From: Desulfotomaculum nigrificans DSM 574 | GTDB taxonomy: Bacteria > Bacillota > Desulfotomaculia > Desulfotomaculales > Desulfotomaculaceae | NCBI RefSeq assembly: GCF_000189755.2 | Contig: NZ_KI912183.1 | Span: forward strand, 1,862,257-1,926,256 | Reading direction: 5' to 3' | Length of the DNA stretch: 64,000 bases | In this document: positions 38,295 to 47,179 of the stretch, piece by piece | How the letters are laid out: every line of letters begins with the position of its first letter | Numbering within the stretch: the first letter of the stretch is position 1 | The notes under the pieces: generated by a model | Seen by the model: only the letters and a program-made list of their open reading frames with translations | Database searches by the model: none | What the model was told of the DNA's origin: nothing | Position numbers and translations under genes: made by a program

Positions 38295-38642
38295 TCAATC
38301 ATTTACAATTTGCTGCACCACTACCTCTGCCCGCTCTGGGATTCCCCTCTTTAGGCTGGCAAAGAGTTTCACCACCTGCCGGTCATCTTGCCAGGCAATA
38401 CCATTTAACCCATCACTGATGGCCTTCACATAGTTGTCCAAATCACCGGGTCGGCGGCTAAAGTAGAATTTTACCCCCAACGCCACCGGCCCCGTAAGGG
38501 GCTGGGGGAAAAGGTTTTTGGCATAAAGACCCACCGCCCTTTCATACTCCCGGCAGTTTTGCGGTGTGTAGATGTTCCCATGCTTGCCCACCCTGGGTCG
38601 ATGCTTTGGTACCGGTCGCCCGGGGATGGTAAAGTGTATCAT
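38295..38642 (-). CDS. rusA: RusA-type Holliday junction resolvase
   Basis: This 115-residue phage nuclease cuts four-way junctions. It shows the RusA pattern GRPVPKHRPRVGKHG, RRPGDLDNYVKAISDGLNG and DDRQVVKL, with the catalytic Asp residues in GDLDN and DD. The ATG follows GGAGGTGAG. It sits in the phage early operon after the helicase loader, as in many siphoviruses. Confidence 0.9.
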   Translation of the reverse strand: MIHFTIPGRPVPKHRPRVGKHGNIYTPQNCREYERAVGLYAKNLFPQPLTGPVALGVKFYFSRRPGDLDNYVKAISDGLNGIAWQDDRQVVKLFASLKRGIPERAEVVVQQIVND

Positions 38643-38679
38643 GCTAATTTCTCACCTCCAACCTCTCACTTCCCGCCTC

Positions 38680-39579
38680 TCAGGCCAGCCGGTAATCCGG
38701 CCCCTCACAGCGTAGCAGCCTCCCTCGACACATGGCAAAAAGCCTGCTGGCGGTGGCATCGCCGATTTTTTCCGCCAGGGTGTCCATATCTTCGTTGCTG
38801 GTAAAGCAGGTGGGCAGGCCCATGCGGTAGCGGTAGTTGATGATGCGGTAGTATTGATTGAGCACCCATTCGGTGGTCTTGGCTTTGCCCAGATCGTCCC
38901 AGATTAGAAGTTCCACTCGCTCGATGCTGCCGATGAGTTTTTCAAAGTGCTCGTTATCCTCGGCAAACTGCCCCTGCCTCAGTTCCGCCACAATGTCGGC
39001 ATCGTTCACCAGCAGTACCTGGACACCACTATGCAGCAGGGTGAGGGCCACCGCCGATAGCAAATGGGTTTTTCCCAGGCCGTAGGAATTATGCTTGGCT
39101 TTTACAGCGGCCCGCTGCACCGGGTCCCGGATTTCCTTGATGCTGCTTTCACCCATTTTGGCCAGAAACCCCAGGCTATTGTTTCGTTCTTTCCGAATGG
39201 CCTGGAATTCAGCCACATACTTCCGGGCCATTGCCAGCATTTTGGTGTTGTGGGGTAAGAGTTTGTAATTTTTAAAGGTGGCCCCGGTAAAGGCCGGGTC
39301 GATGTGGCTGCTTTTGATGCGCCGCTCAAGCATCCGTTGTTTGCGACACTCACAGAAGGTAAAAGCACCGTCACCTGCTGGGACAAATTCCAGATCTCGG
39401 CACTTGCTGCAGCGGTACTGTGGCTCCTCTATGGTAGATGGCTGGGGCTGGGTGGTTCCCTGCTCACTTTGCTGTTTCTTTGCCGCTTGCCTTTCCCTAG
39501 CTATCCTGGACCAGATGGGCATAGCGGCTGGTGGGTCGGTTGGGGATAGTTTGGTCAGAATCTTCTCGATGGTTTCCAC
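38680..39579 (-). CDS. DnaC-like helicase loader ATPase
   Basis: This 299-residue protein has an N-terminal Cys cluster (CSKCRDLE to CECRKQ, about 57-79) likely binding zinc, then an AAA+ core: Walker A SYGLGKTHLL, Walker B LLIWDDLGK, sensor TSNED and an Arg-finger region near TASRLF. It should load replicative helicase at the phage origin. It overlaps the replisome-organizer gene by about 80 bp, so the two are cotranslated. The start at 39579 follows AAAGGAGGTAAC. Confidence 0.88.
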   Translation of the reverse strand: METIEKILTKLSPTDPPAAMPIWSRIARERQAAKKQQSEQGTTQPQPSTIEEPQYRCSKCRDLEFVPAGDGAFTFCECRKQRMLERRIKSSHIDPAFTGATFKNYKLLPHNTKMLAMARKYVAEFQAIRKERNNSLGFLAKMGESSIKEIRDPVQRAAVKAKHNSYGLGKTHLLSAVALTLLHSGVQVLLVNDADIVAELRQGQFAEDNEHFEKLIGSIERVELLIWDDLGKAKTTEWVLNQYYRIINYRYRMGLPTCFTSNEDMDTLAEKIGDATASRLFAMCRGRLLRCEGPDYRLA

Positions 39580-40534
39580 TGGTGTTACCTCCTTTAGGTG
39601 TGCCCCCTCCCCGTTCCCGCTCCTGGGCCAACCGCCGCATAATGCCGGTGGTGTATTCCTCCCGTTTATCCCGGTGGCGGGCTAGGTGGATGGCAATGGC
39701 TTCCAGAACGATTTCTGCCGGGTACTGTTCCCATTGATTCATGTGTTTTGCGACGATGGAAGGTGAGATGCTTCGGTGCTTTCTGGTCTGGCTAACCAGT
39801 TGCCAGTAGTCCCGAAGGGTATCTGTCTGCCTATAGCTGTATCTGGGGAACTGGGCTAAAATGTCCGGTAGGGTTGCCCTTTTATCCATATTGGCTTTGT
39901 GGGGGGATTGGGGGGTATTCTTATACCCATATTCTTTAGTATTCTTACCTATATTCTTGGGCGTCCCGTAGGCCGCGCCGTTATTGGCCTCTTGGGCTGT
40001 CACTGGTACTGTAGGAGTACCAGTGCTAGTACTCTCAGAGTACCAGGCTGGTACTGTAGCAGTACCAGTGGAGGCCTTTGCTGGTACTCCTAGCGTACCA
40101 GTGAGAGAAGGTTCTGGTACTGCAGGAGTACCAGGGGGCGATTCTGTTGGTACTGTGACAGTACCAGGAAGCTGGCTTTCTTCGTCCTCTATTTCCTCAA
40201 TAGAAGCTACTTCCTCTCTGGCCTGGTACCGCTGCCAACTGCTGACCTTCACTTTCATGCCCTGCAGCGGTGCCGCCTGTACCACCAGGTAGCCCTGGTC
40301 TTGTAGGAACCGCAGGGCAGCGGCGATGGTGCTTTTACTGATGGTCTTGCCCTGCTGCCCCAGATTCTGTTGGATTTCTTTGTAGCTCAGATAAAGCTCC
40401 CCAGCGGCCAGCTCGCCGGTGGCGAAGGGGGTTGCTTTCAGCAGGCAGTAGACCCAGAGCTTAAAGCATATGTCGGGCATATTAAAATGTCCGTGGTCGA
40501 TGGTCTTACGCCAGAGCTTAATCCAACCCGACAC
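39497..40534 (-). CDS. Phage replisome organizer (DnaD-like initiator)
   Basis: This 345-residue protein has an N-terminal winged-helix (WIKLWRKTIDHGHFNMPDIC, about 3-110) like phage replisome organizers. A low-complexity linker of GT-xx-VP repeats (about 123-178) and a C-terminal helical part (TLPDILAQFPRYSYRQTDTL) follow. The GTG at 40534 after GGAGGGAGGCGG is chosen; the longer open frame upstream overlaps 40548-40907 and has no site. The linker DNA holds six palindromic repeats, a likely origin. It works with the adjacent loader. Confidence 0.82.
   Translation of the reverse strand: MSGWIKLWRKTIDHGHFNMPDICFKLWVYCLLKATPFATGELAAGELYLSYKEIQQNLGQQGKTISKSTIAAALRFLQDQGYLVVQAAPLQGMKVKVSSWQRYQAREEVASIEEIEDEESQLPGTVTVPTESPPGTPAVPEPSLTGTLGVPAKASTGTATVPAWYSESTSTGTPTVPVTAQEANNGAAYGTPKNIGKNTKEYGYKNTPQSPHKANMDKRATLPDILAQFPRYSYRQTDTLRDYWQLVSQTRKHRSISPSIVAKHMNQWEQYPAEIVLEAIAIHLARHRDKREEYTTGIMRRLAQERERGGGTPKGGNTSGNHREDSDQTIPNRPTSRYAHLVQDS
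40003..40167. repeat. Six 21-bp palindromic iterons, candidate phage origin
   Basis: CTGGTACT-N5-AGTACCAG or close variants start at 40003, 40026, 40048, 40081, 40114 and 40147; the last four are 33 bp apart. They lie in the linker of the replisome organizer gene, a common place for phage origins, as in the lambda O gene. Confidence 0.7.
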
Positions 40535-40547
40535 CCCGCCTCCCTCC

Positions 40548-40907
40548 TTAGTCTTCCAGCACCAGCTTGAGCTGGCAGCTGAATTTCTCCTGGGCAATCT
40601 TCTCCAAAGCTCGGGTCCGGCGGATAATGGCTTTGGCCCTGGGCAGCAGGTGCCGGGTGGCCACTGCCAAGTCTGCTTCATCCTGAATGACGAAATAACC
40701 ACCACCTGTGGGCTCTGTGCAACTGCCAATGGGCAGACCGTGCTTAACCACCAAACTGTAGATTATTTCCCTAGCCTCCCTCTCAGATAGGCCAGAGAGC
40801 TTGGCCAACTGGACTTTGGTGATGGCTTGCCGATGGCCGGTGGGAATGAGTGAATAGATCAGTTGTTCCCGACAAGTTAATGAATTTATATCTAGAACCA
40901 AGGCCAT
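40548..40907 (-). CDS. Phage winged-helix DNA-binding protein
   Basis: This 119-residue protein has a helix-turn-helix core (TKVQLAKLSGLSEREAREII) and a wing (GGGYFVIQDEADL), followed by a basic C-terminal helix. The ATG at 40907 follows AAGGGTGG. It lies 13 bp upstream of the replisome organizer gene, so a role in replication or its control is likely. Confidence 0.75.
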   Translation of the reverse strand: MALVLDINSLTCREQLIYSLIPTGHRQAITKVQLAKLSGLSEREAREIIYSLVVKHGLPIGSCTEPTGGGYFVIQDEADLAVATRHLLPRAKAIIRRTRALEKIAQEKFSCQLKLVLED

Positions 40908-40999
40908 AACCACCCTTCAAGATTTATTAGTTAGAGCACAGTAATAGAAATGTGAAAGCATGGAAATATATAATTGAAACATCAATGGAGGGTATCCTT

Positions 41000-41161
41000 A
41001 TGTCTAGAAAGCCTCTACAGACTGCTCAGGAAAAGCTACTGTATTTGGGTAGCATTTATGGAATGGAGAATGTAGTTGAAATACTTGAGAGTCGTTTGCA
41101 TCGTTCCGTCGGGAATAACAATATGTTCAATAATAAAAATAAGATTCACCGGGTCAAATGA
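41000..41161 (+). CDS. Hypothetical 53-residue protein on the opposite strand
   Basis: The ATG at 41000 follows GGAGGGTATCCTT. The product (MSRKPLQTAQEKLLYLGSIY, MENVVEILESRLHRSV) is helical with a basic end. It runs against the leftward phage operon, so it is a moron-like gene or a host gene. No family is recognised. Confidence 0.55.
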   Translation: MSRKPLQTAQEKLLYLGSIYGMENVVEILESRLHRSVGNNNMFNNKNKIHRVK

Positions 41162-41382
41162 AGATAATAACCCGTTATTATTCAAATGAACACCCCGCAC
41201 CCGAAGTCTGACCGGCAGATGGGAGCAGGGTTATTCAGTTGTCGGCGCATTTTCTGTCCATCAGCCATCGGTTTTGGTTTTGGGAGAATATATATGTTTT
41301 TTTGATATTGGCCATTATCAGTTGGCCGTTGTACATTGGGTTTTGGCTTTTAGAATGGACGAGGACTAACGGCCGAGGGCCT

Positions 41383-43389
41383 TTACACCGCCGAAACCTT
41401 CCCTTCCTCCACCCAAAACAGCTTCACTCTAGCAATCCCAGGATTCTCTGGCTTTACATCACCCACCGTGGTGAACACCAACACCTGGTCGTATTCCTCT
41501 GCAATATCCAGCAGCATCCCGGTGAGTAAATCCCGGTTTTCCTGGTCCAGCATATCGGCCTCATCAATGGCCAGGAAGGACAGCCCCACGGCATGGCTGA
41601 GGGCTTCTTGGATGGCAATGCCCACTCGTAGCTGCTCGGATTTAGACAATAGCTTCAGTGGTAAGAGCGGCCCACCATTAGCTCGGCACAGCAGGGACAT
41701 ATCCTTGCCCAGACCCAATTGGTAAGCCCCACCTGTCAATCGGCCCAATCGGTCATTAACCCGGCCCAGGAAATCACCTAAAATTCCGGCTAACAGATCC
41801 CGCCGTAGGCCATCTGGCCCCAGGGCTTTGACCAATATCTCCATATCCGCCACTTCGGCGGTTAGGGTGGTCGCTTCACCCTTTAGTTCCTCTTGTCTGC
41901 GGGCCAGGGCCACCCGCTCCCCTGCCTGTACCAGTTTTCCTTCCACTTCCTGCATTTCCCCCACCAGTGCCTGCAGTTCTAGTTCCAGTCCCTCCGGTAC
42001 CGCCTCTGGCTCCGGCAGGCTAGCCAGCTCTTGGGTCAATGCTTCCCTTTCACTGGTTAGTTGTTTGATTAACATCTGCTGGGTGTTGAGTTCTCCCTGC
42101 AGGAGCAGTCTTTGTTTGGTTTGCTCCCGCTCCGCAGCCTAGTTTACCTTTAACTGGGCCAGTTCCTCACCGGCCTGGTTTATTTCTGCTAGCAGCTCCG
42201 CCACTTGCTCTTGAATATCCTTTAAGCTCTCTTGGGCTGCCCGGTATTCCTGGTTTAACCTCTGTAAAATCTCCTCCACCTGGGTTTTACTCATGCCGCA
42301 CTGAATATGCTCCGGGGCCAGGGGGCAGCGGCGATCCGCACTGGCCAATGCTTTGGCTGCGCTGGTGACGGTTTCCATGCGGCTTTGTAGGTTGACAGCC
42401 TCACCTTTAAGGGATGCCATCTGATTATTTAGGCCCTCGATAGCCCCTCGAAGGTCCTTTTCCCGCTCCCCATAGCTGCCTTCGTCCAGTGCGTTCGCCT
42501 GCGCTGGCAGACCTTGCAATCCCGCCATAAGTCCCGCTGCTTTGTCCTGCACCGTCTGAAGTTTTTGGTCCAAGACGTTTATTTTATGACTCAAAGCCTG
42601 TCGCCTGGCCGGAAGGTTGCGATCACCGGCGGCACTTAAAAGCTCTTCCCGATGCTGTCGTAACTGGGCCAGTTGGCCCTTTAATTCTTCCACCTGCTCG
42701 TCTGCCGGCGTTTCAAGCAAAGCCCCATCCGATAGTTCCGCCAGGGCCGCTTCGGTTCGCTGTTTATCGCGCTTTAATTCCTTCCGTAGATCTTTGGCCC
42801 GCTTCTCCATCACCTCCAGCACCTCTGACCCGCCGGTGAGGTTGGCCGGATAATAGCCTTTGGCCTGTCCCGCCAATGCTGTGGCTTTTTCCTCCGAATG
42901 ACCAGTGGCTTTTAGCCACGCAGCCAGCTTTTCCGCCACGGTTTCGGCGGTACAGGCTAGACCAAAGGCCCCGAAAAGAAAAGCCCGCTGCTCTGATGGG
43001 GGCATGACTAAAAAGGCACTGGCATTGAGGGCGATTTGCAGCCGTTCCTCGTCTGTTCGCAAACTGTTCAAAATGCTGGCCTGGGCCTCCTGGCCGGTGA
43101 GTTTCCCCACCCGCAGGCTGTTGGGTGGCATACTGCGCAGGATGCTACCCAAACCCTCCACTTCCAGTGACACCGCAGCTTGCTTCTGCCCCCGGCAGAT
43201 TAGTTCCGCAGATCCACGGCCTGCCCGGTCGGTCCAAAGGCAATGGCCGGTCAAGGCCCACTCCAGGGCAGCCAGTAGCGTGGTTTTTCCGGCATTGTTA
43301 TGGCCCACAAAGAAATTCACCTGGTCCAGTTCCAATTCAGTGGCTTCATGATTACGGAAATTTTGTACCCCTAGCTTCTTGATTTTCAT
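41383..43389 (-). pseudogene. Phage SMC/Rad50-like ATPase interrupted by TAG
   Basis: Two in-frame halves make one SMC-like protein of 668 codons before the final stop. The first (43389-42139) has Walker A GHNNAGKTT, a coiled coil and a Rad50-hook-like CPLAPEHIQCGM. A TAG at 42139-42141 interrupts it at QLKVN. The same frame then resumes as AAEREQTKQR and carries the signature LLSKSEQLRVGIAIQEAL and Walker B FLAIDEADML. A CAG to TAG change explains it. The halves could also act as separate proteins, since an ATG occurs at 42075. It probably worked with the adjacent recombinase. Confidence 0.8.
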
Positions 43390-43466
43390 GGGACAAGCCT
43401 CCATAATAATATTTGAGATATGTTGTGTGCCGCCTGGCAGGGAAACTCCCGGCCAAGCGGCTTCCT

Positions 43467-43685
43467 TTATTTTCTAGGCACCACCGCCAGCCGGTACAGT
43501 ACCTTTAGCTGTCCGATGGCCTCCTCGATCTCCTGTACCTTCCTTTGCCGAGCGGGTAATTCGTGTCGATAATCCTGCCCCCGCCTCTGTCGCTCCTTTT
43601 TCAACACCTGTAAAACCCCTTGAAAACAAACTCCTGCCAGCTCTGGGTTCTCTCTAGGAAACAGGCTGTGTTCCGTGTATCCCAC
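43467..43685 (-). CDS. Hypothetical phage protein
   Basis: This 72-residue basic protein (LVLKKERQRRG-type region, then VQEIEEAIGQLKVLYRL) starts at a GTG whose G is the last base of the upstream TAG, behind AAAAGGAGG. It is coupled to the Sak4-like gene. No family is recognised. Confidence 0.6.
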   Translation of the reverse strand: MGYTEHSLFPRENPELAGVCFQGVLQVLKKERQRRGQDYRHELPARQRKVQEIEEAIGQLKVLYRLAVVPRK

Positions 43686-44854
43686 TAAAAGAGCCTCCTT
43701 TTACCACCAGCTGCTTTAGCCGGGGGAGGTGTTAGGTTCTCAAGAGAACTCCAAAAGGGGTCATCTTCTTGATGGCTATTAAGGGGTGTTTTCAGTTCTT
43801 GGGCCTTGCCTTTGCCCTTGCCCTGGCTTCTTGCAGCAGCTTGGCTGGACTTGGCTGCCTCTTTACCAGTGCCACCATACAGAGCTTCCCAAGCCTCACT
43901 ACCAGGACCCTGTGCTACAATGGGTCCAGCCGGTGGAAAATCAATCACTTCAGCCCCCTGCCCCACTGCCTTGCTTCCGGTAACCTCCCTGCCTGCTGTG
44001 CTGTTAAGCTCCGGCCCCTTTGTGGCTACCCCATTGGCCCCAGCTGTGGTAAAACCCAACTTTTCCTGCTGGCTGACCAGCTCACCAGTACCTTCCCCAT
44101 TTCCACCCGCAGGAACTTGTCCAACTGGTGCAGCACTCCCTAACCCACTACCTGCCTGAACAGCCTCCTGTGGTACGCCACTTTCCAGCCAAGCCAACAG
44201 CTTCCGCCCCGTTTCCCGGTTCGGCTTAAACACCTGCCCATCAAACAACCCAGTCCGATCCTTGCTGGCACTGGCCAGGTGGGCTAAATCAATATCCATA
44301 AACACCGTCATTTCATACTCCATGCCATCCCGCTGAATGGGGTTCATGCCCACCTTCTTCACCACCGTCTTGCCATTCTCGGTGGTCTGAATATGCTCCA
44401 TCTTTGACCGCAGGGTGGCGATAATGTGGCACTTGCTCTGTAGCAGGGCATCGACCAGCTCATTATGCCGGGGCGTCACCTGCCGCCAGGCGGTCCAAGA
44501 ATTGCCGGACTTGTCCGCCGCATAACCGTGGATATCCAACACTCCGCCGGTCCCAGCCCAGGCGTGGGTGAGACTGTCAATGATAATCACCTCATAGCCC
44601 GCCGCCTCCGCCGACCGGATGGCTTCCACATACTTCTCCGGCGTAAAGGGTGCCTCCAGGGTACAAACATCATATTCCCCCAGATGACAGTACAACTCCC
44701 CAGACCCCCGCTCGGTATCAATCATCGCCACCGGCCCGCCCAGCCCAAAGGCCATCTGCAGGGCCGAAAAGGTCTTGCCACTGCCAGCGGGACCGGCGAT
44801 CCCTAAACGCAATTTCGCTTTCTTCCGCTGCGCCCGATGAAACTTAACAGCCAT
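43685..44854 (-). CDS. Phage RecA-like (Sak4-type) recombinase ATPase
   Basis: This 389-residue protein has a RecA-fold core at about 10-225: Walker A GPAGSGKTFSA, MIDTERGSG, Walker B EVIIIDSLTHAW and a CHIIATLRSK strand. Similar phage proteins pair with a single-strand binding or annealing partner in recombination. The C-terminal third is low-complexity. The ATG follows GGGAGGGGAA. It sits upstream of the SMC-like gene, and both probably belong to a recombination module. Confidence 0.87.
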   Translation of the reverse strand: MAVKFHRAQRKKAKLRLGIAGPAGSGKTFSALQMAFGLGGPVAMIDTERGSGELYCHLGEYDVCTLEAPFTPEKYVEAIRSAEAAGYEVIIIDSLTHAWAGTGGVLDIHGYAADKSGNSWTAWRQVTPRHNELVDALLQSKCHIIATLRSKMEHIQTTENGKTVVKKVGMNPIQRDGMEYEMTVFMDIDLAHLASASKDRTGLFDGQVFKPNRETGRKLLAWLESGVPQEAVQAGSGLGSAAPVGQVPAGGNGEGTGELVSQQEKLGFTTAGANGVATKGPELNSTAGREVTGSKAVGQGAEVIDFPPAGPIVAQGPGSEAWEALYGGTGKEAAKSSQAAARSQGKGKGKAQELKTPLNSHQEDDPFWSSLENLTPPPAKAAGGKRRLF

Positions 44855-44876
44855 CAAAATTCCCCTCCCTCACTAA

Positions 44877-45149
44877 CTAGAGACTGTTCAGGTTATAAAA
44901 GAAGTTGACCTTCGCCCGCTCCTCCTCCAACTGCAGCCAGGAAAACCCGCCGGGCCGATGACTATAGCGGTGAATCCTAGGCTCCTCCACCAGCCGCTCC
45001 CCAAAGCCACTGACCGCCAACTCCTTCGCCTTAAGCTGGCTATCCCCCGGTGTTAAGTTGTGGCAGCTAATCACCACCATCGCCTCACCCAACCCACAGG
45101 CTTGCAAAGCCTCTTGTAAATTCGCCAACGCTTCGTTTACCTTCAACAC
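44877..45149 (-). CDS. Hypothetical phage protein
   Basis: This 90-residue protein starts at a GTG after GGAGGCGG (VNEALANLQEALQACGLGEA, then a basic RIHRYSHRPGGFSW). It follows 45150-45320 without gap and precedes the Sak4-like gene. No family is recognised. Confidence 0.6.
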   Translation of the reverse strand: MLKVNEALANLQEALQACGLGEAMVVISCHNLTPGDSQLKAKELAVSGFGERLVEEPRIHRYSHRPGGFSWLQLEEERAKVNFFYNLNSL

Positions 45150-45320
45150 CTAAACCGCCTCCTTCATAAAATCCTGATTTTCCACCCTAACCTCACCGTA
45201 AGACTGGTTTTCCTTGACCCAGTGATGGGTACAGTCCAAACCAAAGGTTAACCACCTTCGCATGGCCCGCAGGAACAATCGAAAATCCCCGGCCTTGCCC
45301 ATAAAAACCGCCTTTCTCAC
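45150..45320 (-). CDS. Hypothetical 56-residue phage protein
   Basis: A GTG at 45320 follows GGGAGGGG and encodes a basic protein (RKAVFMGKAGDFRLFLRAMR, RWLTFGLDCTHHWV). Its 3' end contains the ribosome site of 44877-45149, which supports that it is translated. No family is recognised. Confidence 0.6.
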   Translation of the reverse strand: MRKAVFMGKAGDFRLFLRAMRRWLTFGLDCTHHWVKENQSYGEVRVENQDFMKEAV

Positions 45321-45332
45321 GGAACCCCTCCC

Positions 45333-45656
45333 TTACCCTGCGGTTGATAAATCCACCTGGCCCTTCCAGGTTAAAAGCTCTTTGGTATGGTAGCGGATAA
45401 TTTTCCGCTTGCCACTGCCGGGGATTTCCATGTAGCACTCCCTGGGCAGCACCCCTCTGGTTCTTAGCTCATCCAGCATCCAGCGGCTGATTTTTAGCAC
45501 CCTGGCCGCTTCCGCTGGTTTCAAGAGCGGGTCCAACTGCTTTACCACCCGTTCCTCTGTTTCCTCCACTGGCTCCCTGCGTGCCGGGACCTGTCGACCA
45601 CACTCGGGACAAAACCTGGCACCCTCCGGCAGCTTGGTCTTACAAAGGCAAACCAT
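45333..45656 (-). CDS. Zinc-ribbon plus helix-turn-helix regulator
   Basis: This 107-residue protein has a CLC-x(9)-RFCPECGR zinc ribbon at the N-terminus and an excisionase-like helix-turn-helix (LLKPAEAARVLKISRWMLDE). The ATG at 45656 follows AAAGGAG; the longer upstream frame has no site. It is second in the leftward early operon after the XRE gene and is probably an early regulator or excisionase. Confidence 0.75.
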   Translation of the reverse strand: MVCLCKTKLPEGARFCPECGRQVPARREPVEETEERVVKQLDPLLKPAEAARVLKISRWMLDELRTRGVLPRECYMEIPGSGKRKIIRYHTKELLTWKGQVDLSTAG

Positions 45657-45718
45657 CTGTTTCACTCCTTTCTGCAGCACCTGCTCTCCTTGTGTTCTAT
45701 CGAACCCCATTGAGTTCA

Positions 45719-45949
45719 CTAGCACTCGGTTTGGATAAAAAAATAATCCTCCAACTTTTTGCCCAGGCCGTCGGTAATCTTCTTGGCTATGGACGGTCCA
45801 GGATTCTTTTCCTTATTGATGATTTGATTCAGATAGGGTTGGGAAATACCCACCTTTTCCGCAAACTTACTTTGGGTACAGCCTGTCCTAACAATGTCCT
45901 CCAGCAGCTTCGACCCATCCTTTAGCGTCACAGTTACTTTAATGCCCAT
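45719..45949 (-). CDS. XRE-family regulator (Cro-like)
   Basis: This 76-residue protein is almost entirely a helix-turn-helix (CTQSKFAEKVGISQPYLNQI). The ATG follows GGGGGGAGG. It is divergent from the CI-like gene at 46154, the layout of a phage lysis/lysogeny switch, and leads the early operon. Confidence 0.87.
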   Translation of the reverse strand: MGIKVTVTLKDGSKLLEDIVRTGCTQSKFAEKVGISQPYLNQIINKEKNPGPSIAKKITDGLGKKLEDYFFIQTEC

Positions 45950-46153
45950 CGTACCTCCCCCCTTGCGAGTTCTTTAGCACTTGTAATGCGTTCTGTTGTA
46001 CTCATGTTATCACACAGCGAGTGCTGTAGCAATAGGTTTTAATCCATAATTAGGTATTTTTTCCTACAAACCATGACGATTTATAAATTTTCAATAAAAA
46101 ACTATTGCTTTTCTGCTAACTTTTGTCCATACTAGAAACAGGTGGTGAGTGCT

Positions 46154-46585
46154 ATGGAAAACACCCAAGACATCGGGAGTTATCTTTTACAGCTTAGGGA
46201 ACAGTTCGAGCTGTCCACAAGGGACGTAGAAAAACTAGCAGGAGTCAATTCTTCCTTCCTGTCTCAAATCGAACGGGGGGTTAAAAAGCCATCACCCAAA
46301 ACTCTGGCAAGACTTGCTCCGGTTTATGAAGTGAGCTACGAAAACCTTATGGTGGTGGCAGGTTATCTGCCTGCACCAGAGACAAGCGGTGCCAAGAGCC
46401 TGCAGGAAAAGGTTTTTGACCCCAATTATTTTCCCAATGAAATTGACCTCAAAGAATTGCTGTTGGTCGCCAATATCAACTTTAATGGCGAGCGAATGGC
46501 CTTAGAAGACAAAGAAAAACTCCTGCGTATTGCAGAGATTCTTTGGGAGGAGCGACGCAAAACCGAACAGAGTAAGAAGAAATAA
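46154..46585 (+). CDS. XRE-family repressor (CI-like)
   Basis: This 143-residue protein has an N-terminal helix-turn-helix (LSTRDVEKLAGVNSSFLSQI, about 18-37) and a helical C-terminal part. The ATG at 46154 follows AGGTGGTGAG. It is transcribed rightward with the ImmA-like protease, the known pairing in which the protease cuts the repressor on induction (ICEBs1 ImmR/ImmA). Confidence 0.87.
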   Translation: MENTQDIGSYLLQLREQFELSTRDVEKLAGVNSSFLSQIERGVKKPSPKTLARLAPVYEVSYENLMVVAGYLPAPETSGAKSLQEKVFDPNYFPNEIDLKELLLVANINFNGERMALEDKEKLLRIAEILWEERRKTEQSKKK

Positions 46586-46622
46586 TCGAAAACTGGCAGC
46601 ATACGGGGAGGCAGAGGTTGTT

Positions 46623-47045
46623 ATGAAGGAACGAATACTTCGAGAAATTGACCGATTAGTTCGCCAATTTGGCACCCGAAATCCCTATGAGTTAGCTGAT
46701 TATTTGGATTTACATCTCGTTAAGAGAACCCTGCCCAAAGGTATTGTCGGCGTAGTGGCAGAGGTATTAGAAGAGAAATACATTCTCCTGGATGCTGCTT
46801 TACCTGATGAAGAAGCCCGCTACATCGTAGCCCACGAAATCTATCATCATATCGATAATCATCCTGATTATTTTTCAACCCAGAAGGGCTATTGGGGTAA
46901 CTTGTATGAGAGAGGGCCAGATTACTTCGCCGCCGGTCTTTTGATCGAGGAAGAGCCAGAGTGGGGCGAAACCATCATGGAATTCTCCGCTAGAATAGGG
47001 GTTCCCTTAAAGCTGGTTAGAATCTGGCACAAAGATGCAGCGTAA
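46623..47045 (+). CDS. ImmA/IrrE-family metallopeptidase
   Basis: This 140-residue protein has the zinc protease motif HEIYHH (HExxH) in YIVAHEIYHHIDNHPDYF, with a downstream Glu-rich helix. It would cleave the adjacent CI-like repressor. The ATG at 46623 follows GGGGAGGCAGAGG; an open frame extending upstream overlaps the repressor gene and is rejected. Confidence 0.88.
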   Translation: MKERILREIDRLVRQFGTRNPYELADYLDLHLVKRTLPKGIVGVVAEVLEEKYILLDAALPDEEARYIVAHEIYHHIDNHPDYFSTQKGYWGNLYERGPDYFAAGLLIEEEPEWGETIMEFSARIGVPLKLVRIWHKDAA

Positions 47046-47137
47046 ATGATTAGACCCGTTACTCCGGCCCATAAGCCGGGGTAATTTTAGCCCTTTTGTC
47101 CAAACATATGTTATCAAATTCCTTGAAGGAGGTGAGC

Positions 47138-47179
47138 TTGGGTAACCACACATTTCTATGTAGAAGGAGGAATTTGTAA
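47138..47179 (+). CDS. 13-residue leader peptide coupled to 47179
   Basis: A TTG at 47138 follows AAGGAGGTGAGC, a near-perfect ribosome site. The frame (MGNHTFLCRRRNL) ends at TAA whose last A is the first base of the next ATG. This suggests translational coupling. Confidence 0.4.
   Translation: MGNHTFLCRRRNL

Noticed and set aside
40003-40167. Phage-encoded CRISPR or tRNA-like repeats
   Set aside because: The repeats are palindromic, 21 bp, and lie in frame inside a coding sequence; spacers do not vary as in CRISPR.
41239-41529. Plus-strand ORF with a hydrophobic stretch (ENIYVFLILAIISWPLYIGF)
   Set aside because: The hydrophobic part looks protein-like, but there is no ribosome site and the second half is antisense to the SMC-like gene. 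It is at most a gene remnant.
43769-44159. Overlapping plus-strand ORFs opposite the Sak4-like gene
   Set aside because: They are antisense shadows of the low-complexity C-terminal part and lack ribosome sites.
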